Origin: Kineosporia mesophila
GTDB taxonomy: Bacteria > Actinomycetota > Actinomycetes > Actinomycetales > Kineosporiaceae
DNA length: 64,000 bases
Reading direction: 5' to 3'
NCBI RefSeq assembly: GCF_021129235.1
Contig: NZ_JAJOMA010000006.1
Coordinates: 259,580-323,579, forward strand
Shown: piece after piece, positions 1-7,672 of the stretch
Layout of the letters: every line of letters starts with the position of its first letter
How positions within the stretch are numbered: position 1 is the stretch's first letter
Position numbers and translations under genes: made by a program
The notes under the pieces: generated by a model
What the model saw: only the letters and a program-made list of their open reading frames with translations
Databases searched by the model: none
Told to the model about the DNA's origin: nothing

Positions 1-2
1 CT

Positions 3-41
3 CCAGAACTTCCCGGGGTGCCTGAGGCCGTGCTGGAGTGA
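3..41 (+). CDS. C-terminal end of an upstream gene (partial)
   Basis: An open frame enters from the left edge, reads PELPGVPEAVLE and stops at TGA 39-41. The stop overlaps the GTG at 38 in the GTGA manner used by the two following gene junctions. This makes it likely to be the last codons of another gene of the siderophore operon. Twelve residues are too few to name the product. Confidence 0.4.
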   Translation, partial: PELPGVPEAVLE

Positions 42-1240
42 TCCACATGGCTGTGGTTCTTCTCGCCCGTAATCCCACCGATTCCGTGACCCGCGGGCTG
101 CTTCCGGCCGCTCACGATCTGGGGCTCCCGGTGCGGGTGCTGACCGACGACCCGCAGGCGCATCGCGACGCCTACGCCGAGCTCGGCGACCGTCTGGGTC
201 ACCCCCAAGTGATCGGTTGCGACGTCCGCGACGTCCGCTCGGTGCTGGCCACGATCGAGGCCACCGGCAGACCCCTCGGGGTGGTCAGCAACAGTGATCA
301 TCTACAGGTCCAGACCGCTCTGGTCGCGCACTACCTGGAGCTGCCGGGCAAGGACTGGCGCTCGGCCCAGCGCGCCCGCGACAAGGGGCTGATGCGGGCA
401 AGACTGCGGTCGGCCGGGCTGGACGACACGTACTGCCACCGTCTTGTGTCGAAAAGCCCACTCCCGGAAGAAGTTTCTTTCCCGGTAGTGCTCAAACCCG
501 CAGAAGGCGTCGCCAGCGAAGACGTCGTGATGGTTCGCGACCGGGCCGAACTGGTGAGCCGGGTCGAGGAGGTGCGGCGCCGGCGCGACGGTGACCTGCT
601 GCTGGAGGGACTGCTCGAGGGTCCGCTGCACACACTCGAGACCTTCGGCGACGGCGAGCGCCTGCGGGTGCTCGGTGGGTGGCAGACCCGGGTGTCGCCC
701 CCGCCGTACTTCATCGAGGAGCGCCTGACCTGGAATCCCGCTCCCGACCCGGCGGTGGTGAAGGTCGTGCTCGGGCAGCTCGACCGGCTCGGTGCGGGTT
801 TCGGGGCCTGCCACACGGAGTTCGTCGTCACCGGCGACGGGCCCCGGATCGTCGAGGTCAACGACCGGCTGATCGGCGACCACTGCGATTTCGCCATGGC
901 CCGGCTGACCGGGGAGCCGCTGTTCCACGACCTGTTCCGGCTGCTGATCGGTGAGCCGCTGAAAGAGCCTCCGGGGCAATCGGTCCGGAGGGCAGGAGTG
1001 GTGCACTGGGTGCTGGTGGACAGCGACGGCGTGCTGCGGTCGGCCCCGGGTGGATTCGCCGAGCAGCGGGGTGAGTACCGCCTGGACTACCGGCCGATGA
1101 AAGAGCTGGGCAGTGCGGTGCGGGTGACCGGTACGAATCGCGATTACCTCGGTTCGGTCACTGTCACCGGGCCCGATCCGGACGGGGTGGAGGCCGTGAC
1201 CGGTGAATTCCTGGCCGGTGGGCACTGGGTGATCGGATGA
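38..1240 (+). CDS. ATP-grasp ligase of a siderophore operon
   Basis: A 400-residue ATP-grasp protein, expected to activate a carboxylate as acyl phosphate and couple it to an amine. The central ATP-grasp fold starts around VVLKPAEG (K153, likely ATP-binding). The late metal-binding strand IVEVNDR lies at residues 271-277. GTG at 38 overlaps the previous stop; an ATG at 47 is an alternative start. The gene overlaps the next one by four bases (ATGA at 1237-1240), so the ATP-grasp enzyme and the two IucA/IucC enzymes are almost certainly cotranscribed and act on one molecule. Substrates cannot be read from sequence. Confidence is high for the fold and moderate for the siderophore role, which rests on context. 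Confidence 0.85.
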   Translation: MIHMAVVLLARNPTDSVTRGLLPAAHDLGLPVRVLTDDPQAHRDAYAELGDRLGHPQVIGCDVRDVRSVLATIEATGRPLGVVSNSDHLQVQTALVAHYLELPGKDWRSAQRARDKGLMRARLRSAGLDDTYCHRLVSKSPLPEEVSFPVVLKPAEGVASEDVVMVRDRAELVSRVEEVRRRRDGDLLLEGLLEGPLHTLETFGDGERLRVLGGWQTRVSPPPYFIEERLTWNPAPDPAVVKVVLGQLDRLGAGFGACHTEFVVTGDGPRIVEVNDRLIGDHCDFAMARLTGEPLFHDLFRLLIGEPLKEPPGQSVRRAGVVHWVLVDSDGVLRSAPGGFAEQRGEYRLDYRPMKELGSAVRVTGTNRDYLGSVTVTGPDPDGVEAVTGEFLAGGHWVIG

Positions 1241-3093
1241 GGGCCGGTCGTCGTCCGGCCCCGGCGCCGGTGCCCGGGTGGGAACGTGACCTGATTCTGC
1301 GTCTGGGCACGGCTCTTCTGCGGGAAGACGTCGCGGCCCTGCGCACCCGGGGGCAGCTCCTGCCTGCGGCGGAGGCGAGGGTGGCCGGGCGGCGGCAGGA
1401 GCTGCGGTCGTCGATCGGCTGGACGCCCCGGGTCGAGGCCCGGGAGCGGAACGCCGATCTGTGGCTGGCCCTGAACGGTCTGCGGATGCCGGTGCGGGTG
1501 GGCTCGCCGTCGCGGGGTGACCTGGTCAGCGACCTGGTGATGCGTGAACCCCGGGTGATCCGGGTGAGCCCGACCGCTCGTATCGAGGCGACCCGGCTGA
1601 GCGCGGTGGTGCACGTGCTGGAGTCCGAGCTGCTCGACGGCGTGGCCCCGGCGCTGGAGGCCGAGTACCGCACCGGGTTCCGGGCCCTGCTGGCCGAGGC
1701 CCGGGCGGCGGCCGCGGCGGCCCAGGTGCGGCGTCAGCATCGGCCCGAGGTGATGGGCCGGTTGCGCGTGGCCTGGGCCGGGCTGGCCGGTGAGGACAAC
1801 GTGATGGCCGTGCCCGCCGCCGACGACGCAACGGTGGACGAGGCCACCGCCCGGGCCTGGGAGATCACCGAGTCCTTGGCCGCCCACCGCGACCATCCGA
1901 TCTACCCGCTCTCGGTGGCCCGCGTCGGCCTGCGCCGGGCCGACCTGCGGCGCTGGGCCCCCGAGCACGCACCCCGCTTCGGTCTGCGCTGGGTCAGCGT
2001 GCCGCGCGAGCACGTCCGGTCTTCCGGCGAACTACCCGGCTGGTGGCCGGGCCGGACCGACGTCGCCTTCCCCGTGCACCCGGCCATGCCGAAAAAGTTC
2101 CTGGCCGAGATGCTAAACGTGCCCTGGCAGCCGCTTCCGGCTCCGAGACTCCAGGTGTGCCCGACCCTTTCCATGCGCACGGTGGTGCCGGAGGCCGATC
2201 GGTCGGTGCATCTCAAGGTGCCCATGCCGATGCGCACCCTGGGCCGGCTGAACCTGCGTCTGGTCAGCCGCGCCTCGCTGGCCGACGGGGCCGTGCTGAC
2301 CCGGAGTCTGCGCGGTCTGCTGGCGAGGGACGAGCAGTTCCGCGACACCGTGCTGACCGCGGACGAGACCACCTGGCTGCACGCGGACAACCACCTGGCC
2401 GTGCTCGTGCGCCGCTGGCCGGTCATGACGCAGGCCCGGGTGCTGCCGGTGGCCGCGCTGACGGCCCGGGGGTGGGACGGGCGTCTGCTCGCCGATCTCC
2501 TGGCCGACGAGTTCTTCGACGGCGACCTGGACACCTTCCTCGCCACCTATCTGCGGGCCCTGCTGACCTGGCAGCTCACGCTCTGGCTGCGCTACGGCAT
2601 CGTGCACGAGGCCCATCCGCAGAACGTGCTCGTGGTCGTGGACCGGCACGAGGGCGCTCCGCGGGTGCGGCTGCTGCTGCGTGATCTGGACAGCTGCCTC
2701 ATCGATCCGGAACTGGCCGGGCCCGCCCTGGGCGAGGACATGCCGTCGGGTCTCACCGACCATCGCCTGATCTCGAAGGACCCGGTGGACCTGGCCGCCA
2801 TGTTCGTCACCACGACCCTCCACCAGTGCGTGGCCTCGGTCCTGATCTCGACGGCCATGGCCCTGGACCGACCGGTGAGACCGCTGCTGGACCGCGTGCG
2901 TCCGTTGCTGCGCGAGCTCGCCGAGACGCACCGGAGCGCACGTGACACCGCACTTCTGATCTCGGGAATCATCCGGGCGGAGAGACTTCCGGTGAAACGG
3001 ACTCTGACCGCCGCCACCCTGCTGCCGAAATCTCGTACCGGAGCTGCCGACGTGAACAAGTTCTACGGCGCCGACGCGCCCACCTACCTGTGA
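1237..3093 (+). CDS. IucA/IucC-family NIS siderophore synthetase with altered N-terminal motif
   Basis: A 618-residue NRPS-independent siderophore (NIS) synthetase. The family condenses a polycarboxylic acid (citrate, succinate or 2-oxoglutarate derivatives) with amines or alcohols through an acyl-adenylate. Family signatures are SMRT at 312-315, HLKVPM just after it, and HEAHPQN at 457-463 in the C-terminal palm/FhuF-like part, followed by LLLRDLDS. The usual N-terminal GHPxHPxxKxRxG motif reads DHPIYPLSVARVG here (from residue 219), so the second His and the Lys are replaced. The neighbouring paralogue keeps both. Start ATG 1237 overlaps the previous stop, and the stop overlaps the next GTG. 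Confidence 0.88.
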   Translation: MRAGRRPAPAPVPGWERDLILRLGTALLREDVAALRTRGQLLPAAEARVAGRRQELRSSIGWTPRVEARERNADLWLALNGLRMPVRVGSPSRGDLVSDLVMREPRVIRVSPTARIEATRLSAVVHVLESELLDGVAPALEAEYRTGFRALLAEARAAAAAAQVRRQHRPEVMGRLRVAWAGLAGEDNVMAVPAADDATVDEATARAWEITESLAAHRDHPIYPLSVARVGLRRADLRRWAPEHAPRFGLRWVSVPREHVRSSGELPGWWPGRTDVAFPVHPAMPKKFLAEMLNVPWQPLPAPRLQVCPTLSMRTVVPEADRSVHLKVPMPMRTLGRLNLRLVSRASLADGAVLTRSLRGLLARDEQFRDTVLTADETTWLHADNHLAVLVRRWPVMTQARVLPVAALTARGWDGRLLADLLADEFFDGDLDTFLATYLRALLTWQLTLWLRYGIVHEAHPQNVLVVVDRHEGAPRVRLLLRDLDSCLIDPELAGPALGEDMPSGLTDHRLISKDPVDLAAMFVTTTLHQCVASVLISTAMALDRPVRPLLDRVRPLLRELAETHRSARDTALLISGIIRAERLPVKRTLTAATLLPKSRTGAADVNKFYGADAPTYL

Positions 3094-4760
3094 GCCGGCC
3101 GATGACCCTCACCGGCAGCAGCGACTGCGAAGTCATCACACGGGTGGACGAGGCGAGCGCCGAGTCCGTCACCGTCGTCGCTCTGCTGAACTGTCTGGTT
3201 CGGGAGGTCTCTGGCCCGGGCGGCAACGTCGTGCCCGACGGGGCCGATCGGGTGGTCATCACGCTGGAGAAGACCGGTCAGGCCTTGAGCGCCCGGCTGC
3301 ATCGGCCGATGATGAATGTTTCCCGTGGAACATTGCAGCCCCGGTTCACCGGTGAGGTAGAGCACGCCGGGATCCGCCTCGGCTGGCGTGAGCTCCTGGC
3401 GCTGGTGGACGCGGAACTGACGGCGATCACCGGTGAGACCGCCGGTCACCTGCTGCGGCAGATCGAGGCGTCGCACCAGCTCATCGCCGACGCCCTTCAG
3501 CACCGGAAGAACCAGCAGTTCTCCCCGGACATCTACCTCGACCTCGAGCAGTCGCTCCTGGCCGGGCACCGCTACCACCCGGCTCCCAAGGCCCGCTCCG
3601 GCCGGCTGGACGAGGTGCGGCAGTACGCGCCCGAGTTGGGCGCCCGTTTCCAGCTGCACCACCTGGCCGTGCGATCTGACCTGGTCCGGGAGATCCACCT
3701 TCCCGACGCACGTCCCGACGGCGACGAGGCCCCGGCCGGATACCGCCTGCTGCCGCTGCACCCCTGGCAGTACGCGATCCTGCTGCGCGGCGACGAACTA
3801 CCCGCCGCGCTCGCGGACGGCCGGGCGATCGACCTGGGCCCGAGCGGACCGTGGATGCGTCCCACCTCGTCGGTGCGCACGGTCGCTGCCGACGACTCGG
3901 AATTCGTGAAACTCAGCCTGAGCGTGCTGATCACCAACTGCCTGCGGATCAATCCGTGGCACGAGGTTCAGGCCGCCGTCACGCTGGCCGGGCTGCTCGA
4001 GCCGTTGCGCCGCGAGCTGGCGACCCGCTTCCCGGGAACCGTGATGTTGCGGGAGACCTCGGGACTGACGGCCGATCTGGGGCCGGGCACGACCGACCAG
4101 CTCGGGGTGATCCGGCGGGAGGGACTGGCCGGCCGGTTGCGACCCGACGTGCTGGCGGTGCCCTCCGCGGCGCTGGCCGAGCCCCTGCCCCATCCGGTCG
4201 TGCGGCAGTTGCTCGACGGCCTGGCCGGTGACCGAGCCCGGTTGCTGGAATGGTGGCAGAGCTACTTGCGGCTGCTGCTACCGCCGGTGCTGTACGCATA
4301 CGCCGGGCACGGAGTGGTGTTCGAGGCGCACCTGCAGAACGTCGTGGTCGGGCTCGACGGTGATGGCCTGCCCGTGCAGCTCGTCCTGCGTGACCTGGAG
4401 GGCGTGAAGCTGGTGCGTGAGCTGCGCGGCGACGACCTGGCCGGGATGCCCGAGCCGGTGCGGGCCCACGTCGGCACGCCCCGGGACCGCGGCTGGGACC
4501 GGGTCGGCTACTGCCTGCTGGCCAACCACGTGGGTGGGCTGATCTCGGCGCTGGCCGACCGGGCCCCGGCCACCGAGCCGGCGCTGTGGGCGGCCGTGCA
4601 CGACCAGCTGGCCGAGGTCGAGCCCTTCGCCGAGCTGGAGGCCGTGCTGGCCGGAGAGCCGGTGCCGGTCAAGACGAACCTGCTCACCCGCTGGCGTTCG
4701 GCCGCCGACCGGGACAGCGGTTACGTGCCGCTCTACCTACCGCTGGGGCCTGTTTCCTGA
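3090..4760 (+). CDS. IucA/IucC-family NIS siderophore synthetase
   Basis: The second NIS synthetase of the operon, 556 residues. The N-terminal nucleotide-binding motif is intact (GHRYHPAPKARSG from residue 159). HPWQ is at about 224, SVRTV with a following K lies near 260-275, and FEAHLQN with VLRDLEG marks the C-terminal domain. GTG 3090 overlaps the preceding stop in GTGA, implying translational coupling. Two NIS enzymes in series usually make two successive condensations, for example on the two ends of a citrate or diamine core. The acid and amine used here are unknown. No transporter or export gene is visible within the window. Confidence 0.9.
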   Translation: MSRPMTLTGSSDCEVITRVDEASAESVTVVALLNCLVREVSGPGGNVVPDGADRVVITLEKTGQALSARLHRPMMNVSRGTLQPRFTGEVEHAGIRLGWRELLALVDAELTAITGETAGHLLRQIEASHQLIADALQHRKNQQFSPDIYLDLEQSLLAGHRYHPAPKARSGRLDEVRQYAPELGARFQLHHLAVRSDLVREIHLPDARPDGDEAPAGYRLLPLHPWQYAILLRGDELPAALADGRAIDLGPSGPWMRPTSSVRTVAADDSEFVKLSLSVLITNCLRINPWHEVQAAVTLAGLLEPLRRELATRFPGTVMLRETSGLTADLGPGTTDQLGVIRREGLAGRLRPDVLAVPSAALAEPLPHPVVRQLLDGLAGDRARLLEWWQSYLRLLLPPVLYAYAGHGVVFEAHLQNVVVGLDGDGLPVQLVLRDLEGVKLVRELRGDDLAGMPEPVRAHVGTPRDRGWDRVGYCLLANHVGGLISALADRAPATEPALWAAVHDQLAEVEPFAELEAVLAGEPVPVKTNLLTRWRSAADRDSGYVPLYLPLGPVS

Positions 4761-4778
4761 CTGCGTGAAACAGGCCCC
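4745..4778. terminator. Bidirectional terminator overlapping the end of the siderophore operon
   Basis: A perfect 12-bp inverted repeat, GGGGCCTGTTTC and GAAACAGGCCCC, with a 10-nt loop. It spans the stop codon of the upstream gene and ends nine bases before the stop of the convergent minus-strand gene, so it can serve both. Confidence 0.8.
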
Positions 4779-4786
4779 CACGGGCC

Positions 4787-6199
4787 TTACTTGGTGACCG
4801 GGAAGAACATCTGCGCGTAGAGCTTGGCGACGGTGCTGTAGTAGCCCGCCGGCCAGTCGCCCGCGCTCGGGGCGGGTGCGGTGGAGCCGGTCTGGCCGCC
4901 CACCACCCCGGCGCCCCGGATGATGTACTTGTCGCCGTCGCTGACCAGGGCCAGCTTGGCCTCGCTGGCCGTGGTGGCGCCGCCGCAACGCGACGACCAG
5001 CCCGCCATGACCTCGGCTGTGCCGTCGCTGTCCAGGTCGCGGATCTTCAGGCCGTTCTTCGCGAACCCGGCCTGCCCACCGGCCCGGCCGCTCTTGCACT
5101 GCGGCAGGTCGGGGTCGGTCATGGAGCGCAGCACCTGCGGGTCTTTGGTCTCCAGCCGGGCGACCTGAATGACCTTCAGCGTGGTCTTGCCCCGTGAGGT
5201 CGGCACCTTGATCGTGACGGCGAGGTTCTTGCCGTTGGTGTCCTGCCAGGTGAAGGCCGACACGATCTGACCTCCGGCCGAGACACCCGCCCGCTGGAGC
5301 AGACGCGACGCGGTCACCCGCTTCACGTTCGACAGGCCCTTCGGCTCGGAACCGCTGAGCTCGGTGCTCGGGGTGGTCTCGGGCGCGGCGGTGGGCGTCT
5401 CGTCGGGGCTGTTGCCCCGGCCGCTGAGCAGCGCGACCAGCACGATCAGCAGCACCACGAGACCACCGGCCACGGCGATGAGCACGAACCGGGCCTCGGG
5501 CACCTGCACCGTGAGGAACTGCTGGAGGGGGCTCTTGTCGCCACCGCCGCCCGCCGGTTCCGGGGCCGGGGCGGGAGCCGGGGCCGGCCGGGCGGGCTTG
5601 GCGCTCTGCGGGGCCCGGCCCTGCTGCGCCAGCACCTCGTCGGGCAGGGGGATCGGGCCGCTGAACGTGGCCCAGATGTCGCCGTTCTGCGGCGGGGCGT
5701 AGGCGTTGCGGTCTTCGGGCACCGAGCGCCGGGGCTTGGCCGGCTTCGGGGGCTCCGGGGTGGCCACGCGCTCAGGGGCGGCTACCCGCCGGATCGGCGC
5801 CTTGGGCGGCTTCGGGCCGGCTGGAGCGACGCCGGGCGGTGCTGCCTCGGCGGGGGAAGCGGGAGGAGCCGGCGGCGCCGGGGGCAGACCGTAGGCGTCG
5901 AGCGCCGTGCCGTCGCCGAGCATCGGCAACTCCATCGTCACGGCAGCGTTCTGCGGCGCGACGAAGTCGGCCGGCGGCATTTCGGCCGGCGGCTGGTTGT
6001 CCGGTGCCGGAGGTGGTGGATAGGCGCGGGTGGGATCGTTCGCCCCGGGACGATAGAGCTCCGCGTCGTACGGATCTGACCCCTCGTCGTCCGAGGACGC
6101 TCCGGAAGATCCGGAGGAGGCGTCGCGCTCTTCGTCGCGAATCCGCACTCGACCGGGCTCCGGCGGGCGGGTCCACCAGGGCCCCTGCTCGTCGTCCAC
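4787..6199 (-). CDS. Single-pass membrane protein with long Pro-rich cytoplasmic region
   Basis: A 470-residue protein not recognised as a known family. Residues 1 to about 225 are acidic, then Pro/Ala-rich and probably disordered. One hydrophobic helix (FVLIAVAGGLVVLLIVLVAL) follows, then an extracytoplasmic C-terminal domain of about 200 residues with a Cys pair (PQCKSG and SRCGG). The GTG start at 6199 has GGAAGGGG upstream. The architecture resembles actinobacterial membrane-anchored substrate-binding or sensor-like proteins, but no function can be assigned. It is convergent with the siderophore operon and shares its terminator. Confidence 0.75.
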   Translation of the reverse strand: MDDEQGPWWTRPPEPGRVRIRDEERDASSGSSGASSDDEGSDPYDAELYRPGANDPTRAYPPPPAPDNQPPAEMPPADFVAPQNAAVTMELPMLGDGTALDAYGLPPAPPAPPASPAEAAPPGVAPAGPKPPKAPIRRVAAPERVATPEPPKPAKPRRSVPEDRNAYAPPQNGDIWATFSGPIPLPDEVLAQQGRAPQSAKPARPAPAPAPAPEPAGGGGDKSPLQQFLTVQVPEARFVLIAVAGGLVVLLIVLVALLSGRGNSPDETPTAAPETTPSTELSGSEPKGLSNVKRVTASRLLQRAGVSAGGQIVSAFTWQDTNGKNLAVTIKVPTSRGKTTLKVIQVARLETKDPQVLRSMTDPDLPQCKSGRAGGQAGFAKNGLKIRDLDSDGTAEVMAGWSSRCGGATTASEAKLALVSDGDKYIIRGAGVVGGQTGSTAPAPSAGDWPAGYYSTVAKLYAQMFFPVTK

Positions 6200-6359
6200 G
6201 TGCCGTTACCCCTTCCACAGCCACTCGAACCGCTGACCGCCGGTCATCTCCGGCAGGCAAGTCACGTGGCTCTCGACCAGATTCGATCCTCCCACGCTCG
6301 CCCGGGTACTGCTGTCCGCCGTCCGGCCAGGCCACCGGAAGCGCTAAACCCGCTGACTC

Positions 6360-6740
6360 TCAGTCACTGTCCGGAAGGACCAGGTTGAGCACCATACTCA
6401 CGAACGTCACCACCACGGCTGCGCCGATGGCCGACCAGAAGAAGTCATCGATCGTGAACGAGATGTTCAGCTGATCCGACAGCCAGGCCACGAGCTCCAG
6501 CATCACGGCATTGACGACGAAGGCGAACAAACCCAGTGTGAGGATGTAAAACGGCAAAGAAAAGAGCTTCACCACCGGTTTGATGATCGCATTCACCACA
6601 CCGAAGATCGCTCCGACGACCAGGAGCGTCAGCGCGGTCCGGCTCGCGCCGTCGCCGCTCACCGACACGCCCGGCACCACGGCGGTGGCGACCCAGATCG
6701 CCACCGCATTCACCAGAACCTTGATCAAGATGTTCTGCAT
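6360..6740 (-). CDS. Phage-holin-4-type (YvlD-like) membrane protein
   Basis: 126 residues with four predicted membrane segments. The pattern GAIFGVVNAIIKPVVKLFSLP, followed by FYILTLGLF and VNAVMLELV, is typical of the phage holin 4 / YvlD family of small bacterial membrane proteins. Despite the family name these are usually chromosomal and not phage-borne. No prophage genes are nearby. The molecular role is unknown; relatives are linked to envelope stress in Bacillus. Confidence 0.85.
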   Translation of the reverse strand: MQNILIKVLVNAVAIWVATAVVPGVSVSGDGASRTALTLLVVGAIFGVVNAIIKPVVKLFSLPFYILTLGLFAFVVNAVMLELVAWLSDQLNISFTIDDFFWSAIGAAVVVTFVSMVLNLVLPDSD

Positions 6741-6770
6741 CCCGTGAATCCTGCCAGAGCGCGCCCCGGA

Positions 6771-7331
6771 TCACGACGCCCGGATCGTCACCGGTCTCCA
6801 GCGTGTTCCACAGATACCGAAAGCGGCCACGGCCACACCGGCCAGGACGATCACGTCACCGACGCTGAACACGTTCGCCATCGGGACGTCCGCCGGGATC
6901 CCGAAAACGTCACCGAGGAACCACAGCACCGGTGACCGGACCGGTGCCGAATTGCTGAATCCGCTCTCGTCCGGCGTCAGGCCGGCCGTTCGCAGGGCCG
7001 GGGCCGACGCCGGCAGGGTGCCGCCGTTCAGCGCAATGGTGAGACCGTTGAGAAAAGCGCCCGTCGCGATGAATCCGGCGCCGGGCAGCCGGCGGTTGGC
7101 CCACAGCACGGTGGCCAGTACCAGGTAGCTGGACACGTGCAGCGCCCCCAGCAGGTTGCGGGCCACCCGTCCCGACAGGCCGATGGCCGCCACCTGCAAC
7201 AGCAGTCCCAGCAGAAGCCGGTGCCGGTGGGCGACGCGAACCCGGGCCAGATTCGAGAACCGGCCGCCGAGCACTGCCGGGAGCAGCAGCGCAACGGCGG
7301 CCAGCACACTCAGGATCACCGGCCGTTCCAC
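6771..7331 (-). CDS. DUF5317-type polytopic membrane protein
   Basis: A 186-residue hydrophobic protein with about four or five membrane helices. The spacing of helices and the central NGGTLPASAPAL stretch followed by a loop and VFSVGDVIVLAG fit the DUF5317 family of actinobacterial membrane proteins. Start is GTG 7331, with only a weak upstream Shine-Dalgarno. A downstream start is possible but would remove the first membrane helix. Function is unknown. It is separated from the holin-like gene by only 30 bp and could be cotranscribed. Confidence 0.7.
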   Translation of the reverse strand: MERPVILSVLAAVALLLPAVLGGRFSNLARVRVAHRHRLLLGLLLQVAAIGLSGRVARNLLGALHVSSYLVLATVLWANRRLPGAGFIATGAFLNGLTIALNGGTLPASAPALRTAGLTPDESGFSNSAPVRSPVLWFLGDVFGIPADVPMANVFSVGDVIVLAGVAVAAFGICGTRWRPVTIRAS

Positions 7332-7672
7332 GACCGGAACGGTCGGTTCACCGAAATGCCCGGTGACCCGACCGGCCGGTCCACCCGTGCGTCCACGATT
7401 GGATCGCCCGGTTCACCGAAAGGTGCCACTACCACCACTTATGGCCGGCGCCGGCGATGGTGACGAGTAGGACGAGACTCGTGAGAGTGAGGGCTGCGCG
7501 GGCAGTCAGGTGAGCCTTCATGGGTCACGTCCGTTCGATCGGGGACTGTCGAAACCCGATCGTGAGGTGGCTACTTTTCGTGGCGCCATGCTTGCTTTCG
7601 GCTGTCACACCAGTGGCGCACGCGATCACCCGGACGGCAGCGACGTTGCCGGGCAAATCGGAGTGTGGGGGT
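7332..7672. other. Intergenic stretch with a hairpin, a direct repeat and one possible small gene
   Basis: No large gene fits here. A 13-bp direct repeat CGGTTCACCGAAA occurs at 7344-7356 and 7409-7421. An 8-bp inverted repeat CGATCGGG/CCCGATCG spans 7536-7562. A possible 30-codon frame lies at 7429-7521 on the minus strand. Confidence 0.5.
7429..7521 (-). CDS. Possible 30-residue membrane peptide
   Basis: ATG at 7521 opens a 30-codon frame with a basic N-terminus (MKAHLTARAA), one hydrophobic segment (LVLLVTIAGAG) and the C-terminus HKWW. A GGACG sequence lies five bases upstream. The composition is that of a real small membrane peptide and not of random high-GC sequence, but nothing in the window confirms that it is translated. 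Confidence 0.35.
   Translation of the reverse strand: MKAHLTARAALTLTSLVLLVTIAGAGHKWW

Noticed and set aside
6360-6740. Holin-like protein taken as a prophage remnant.
   Set aside because: No integrase, lysin or structural phage gene nearby; the family is common as a chromosomal membrane protein.
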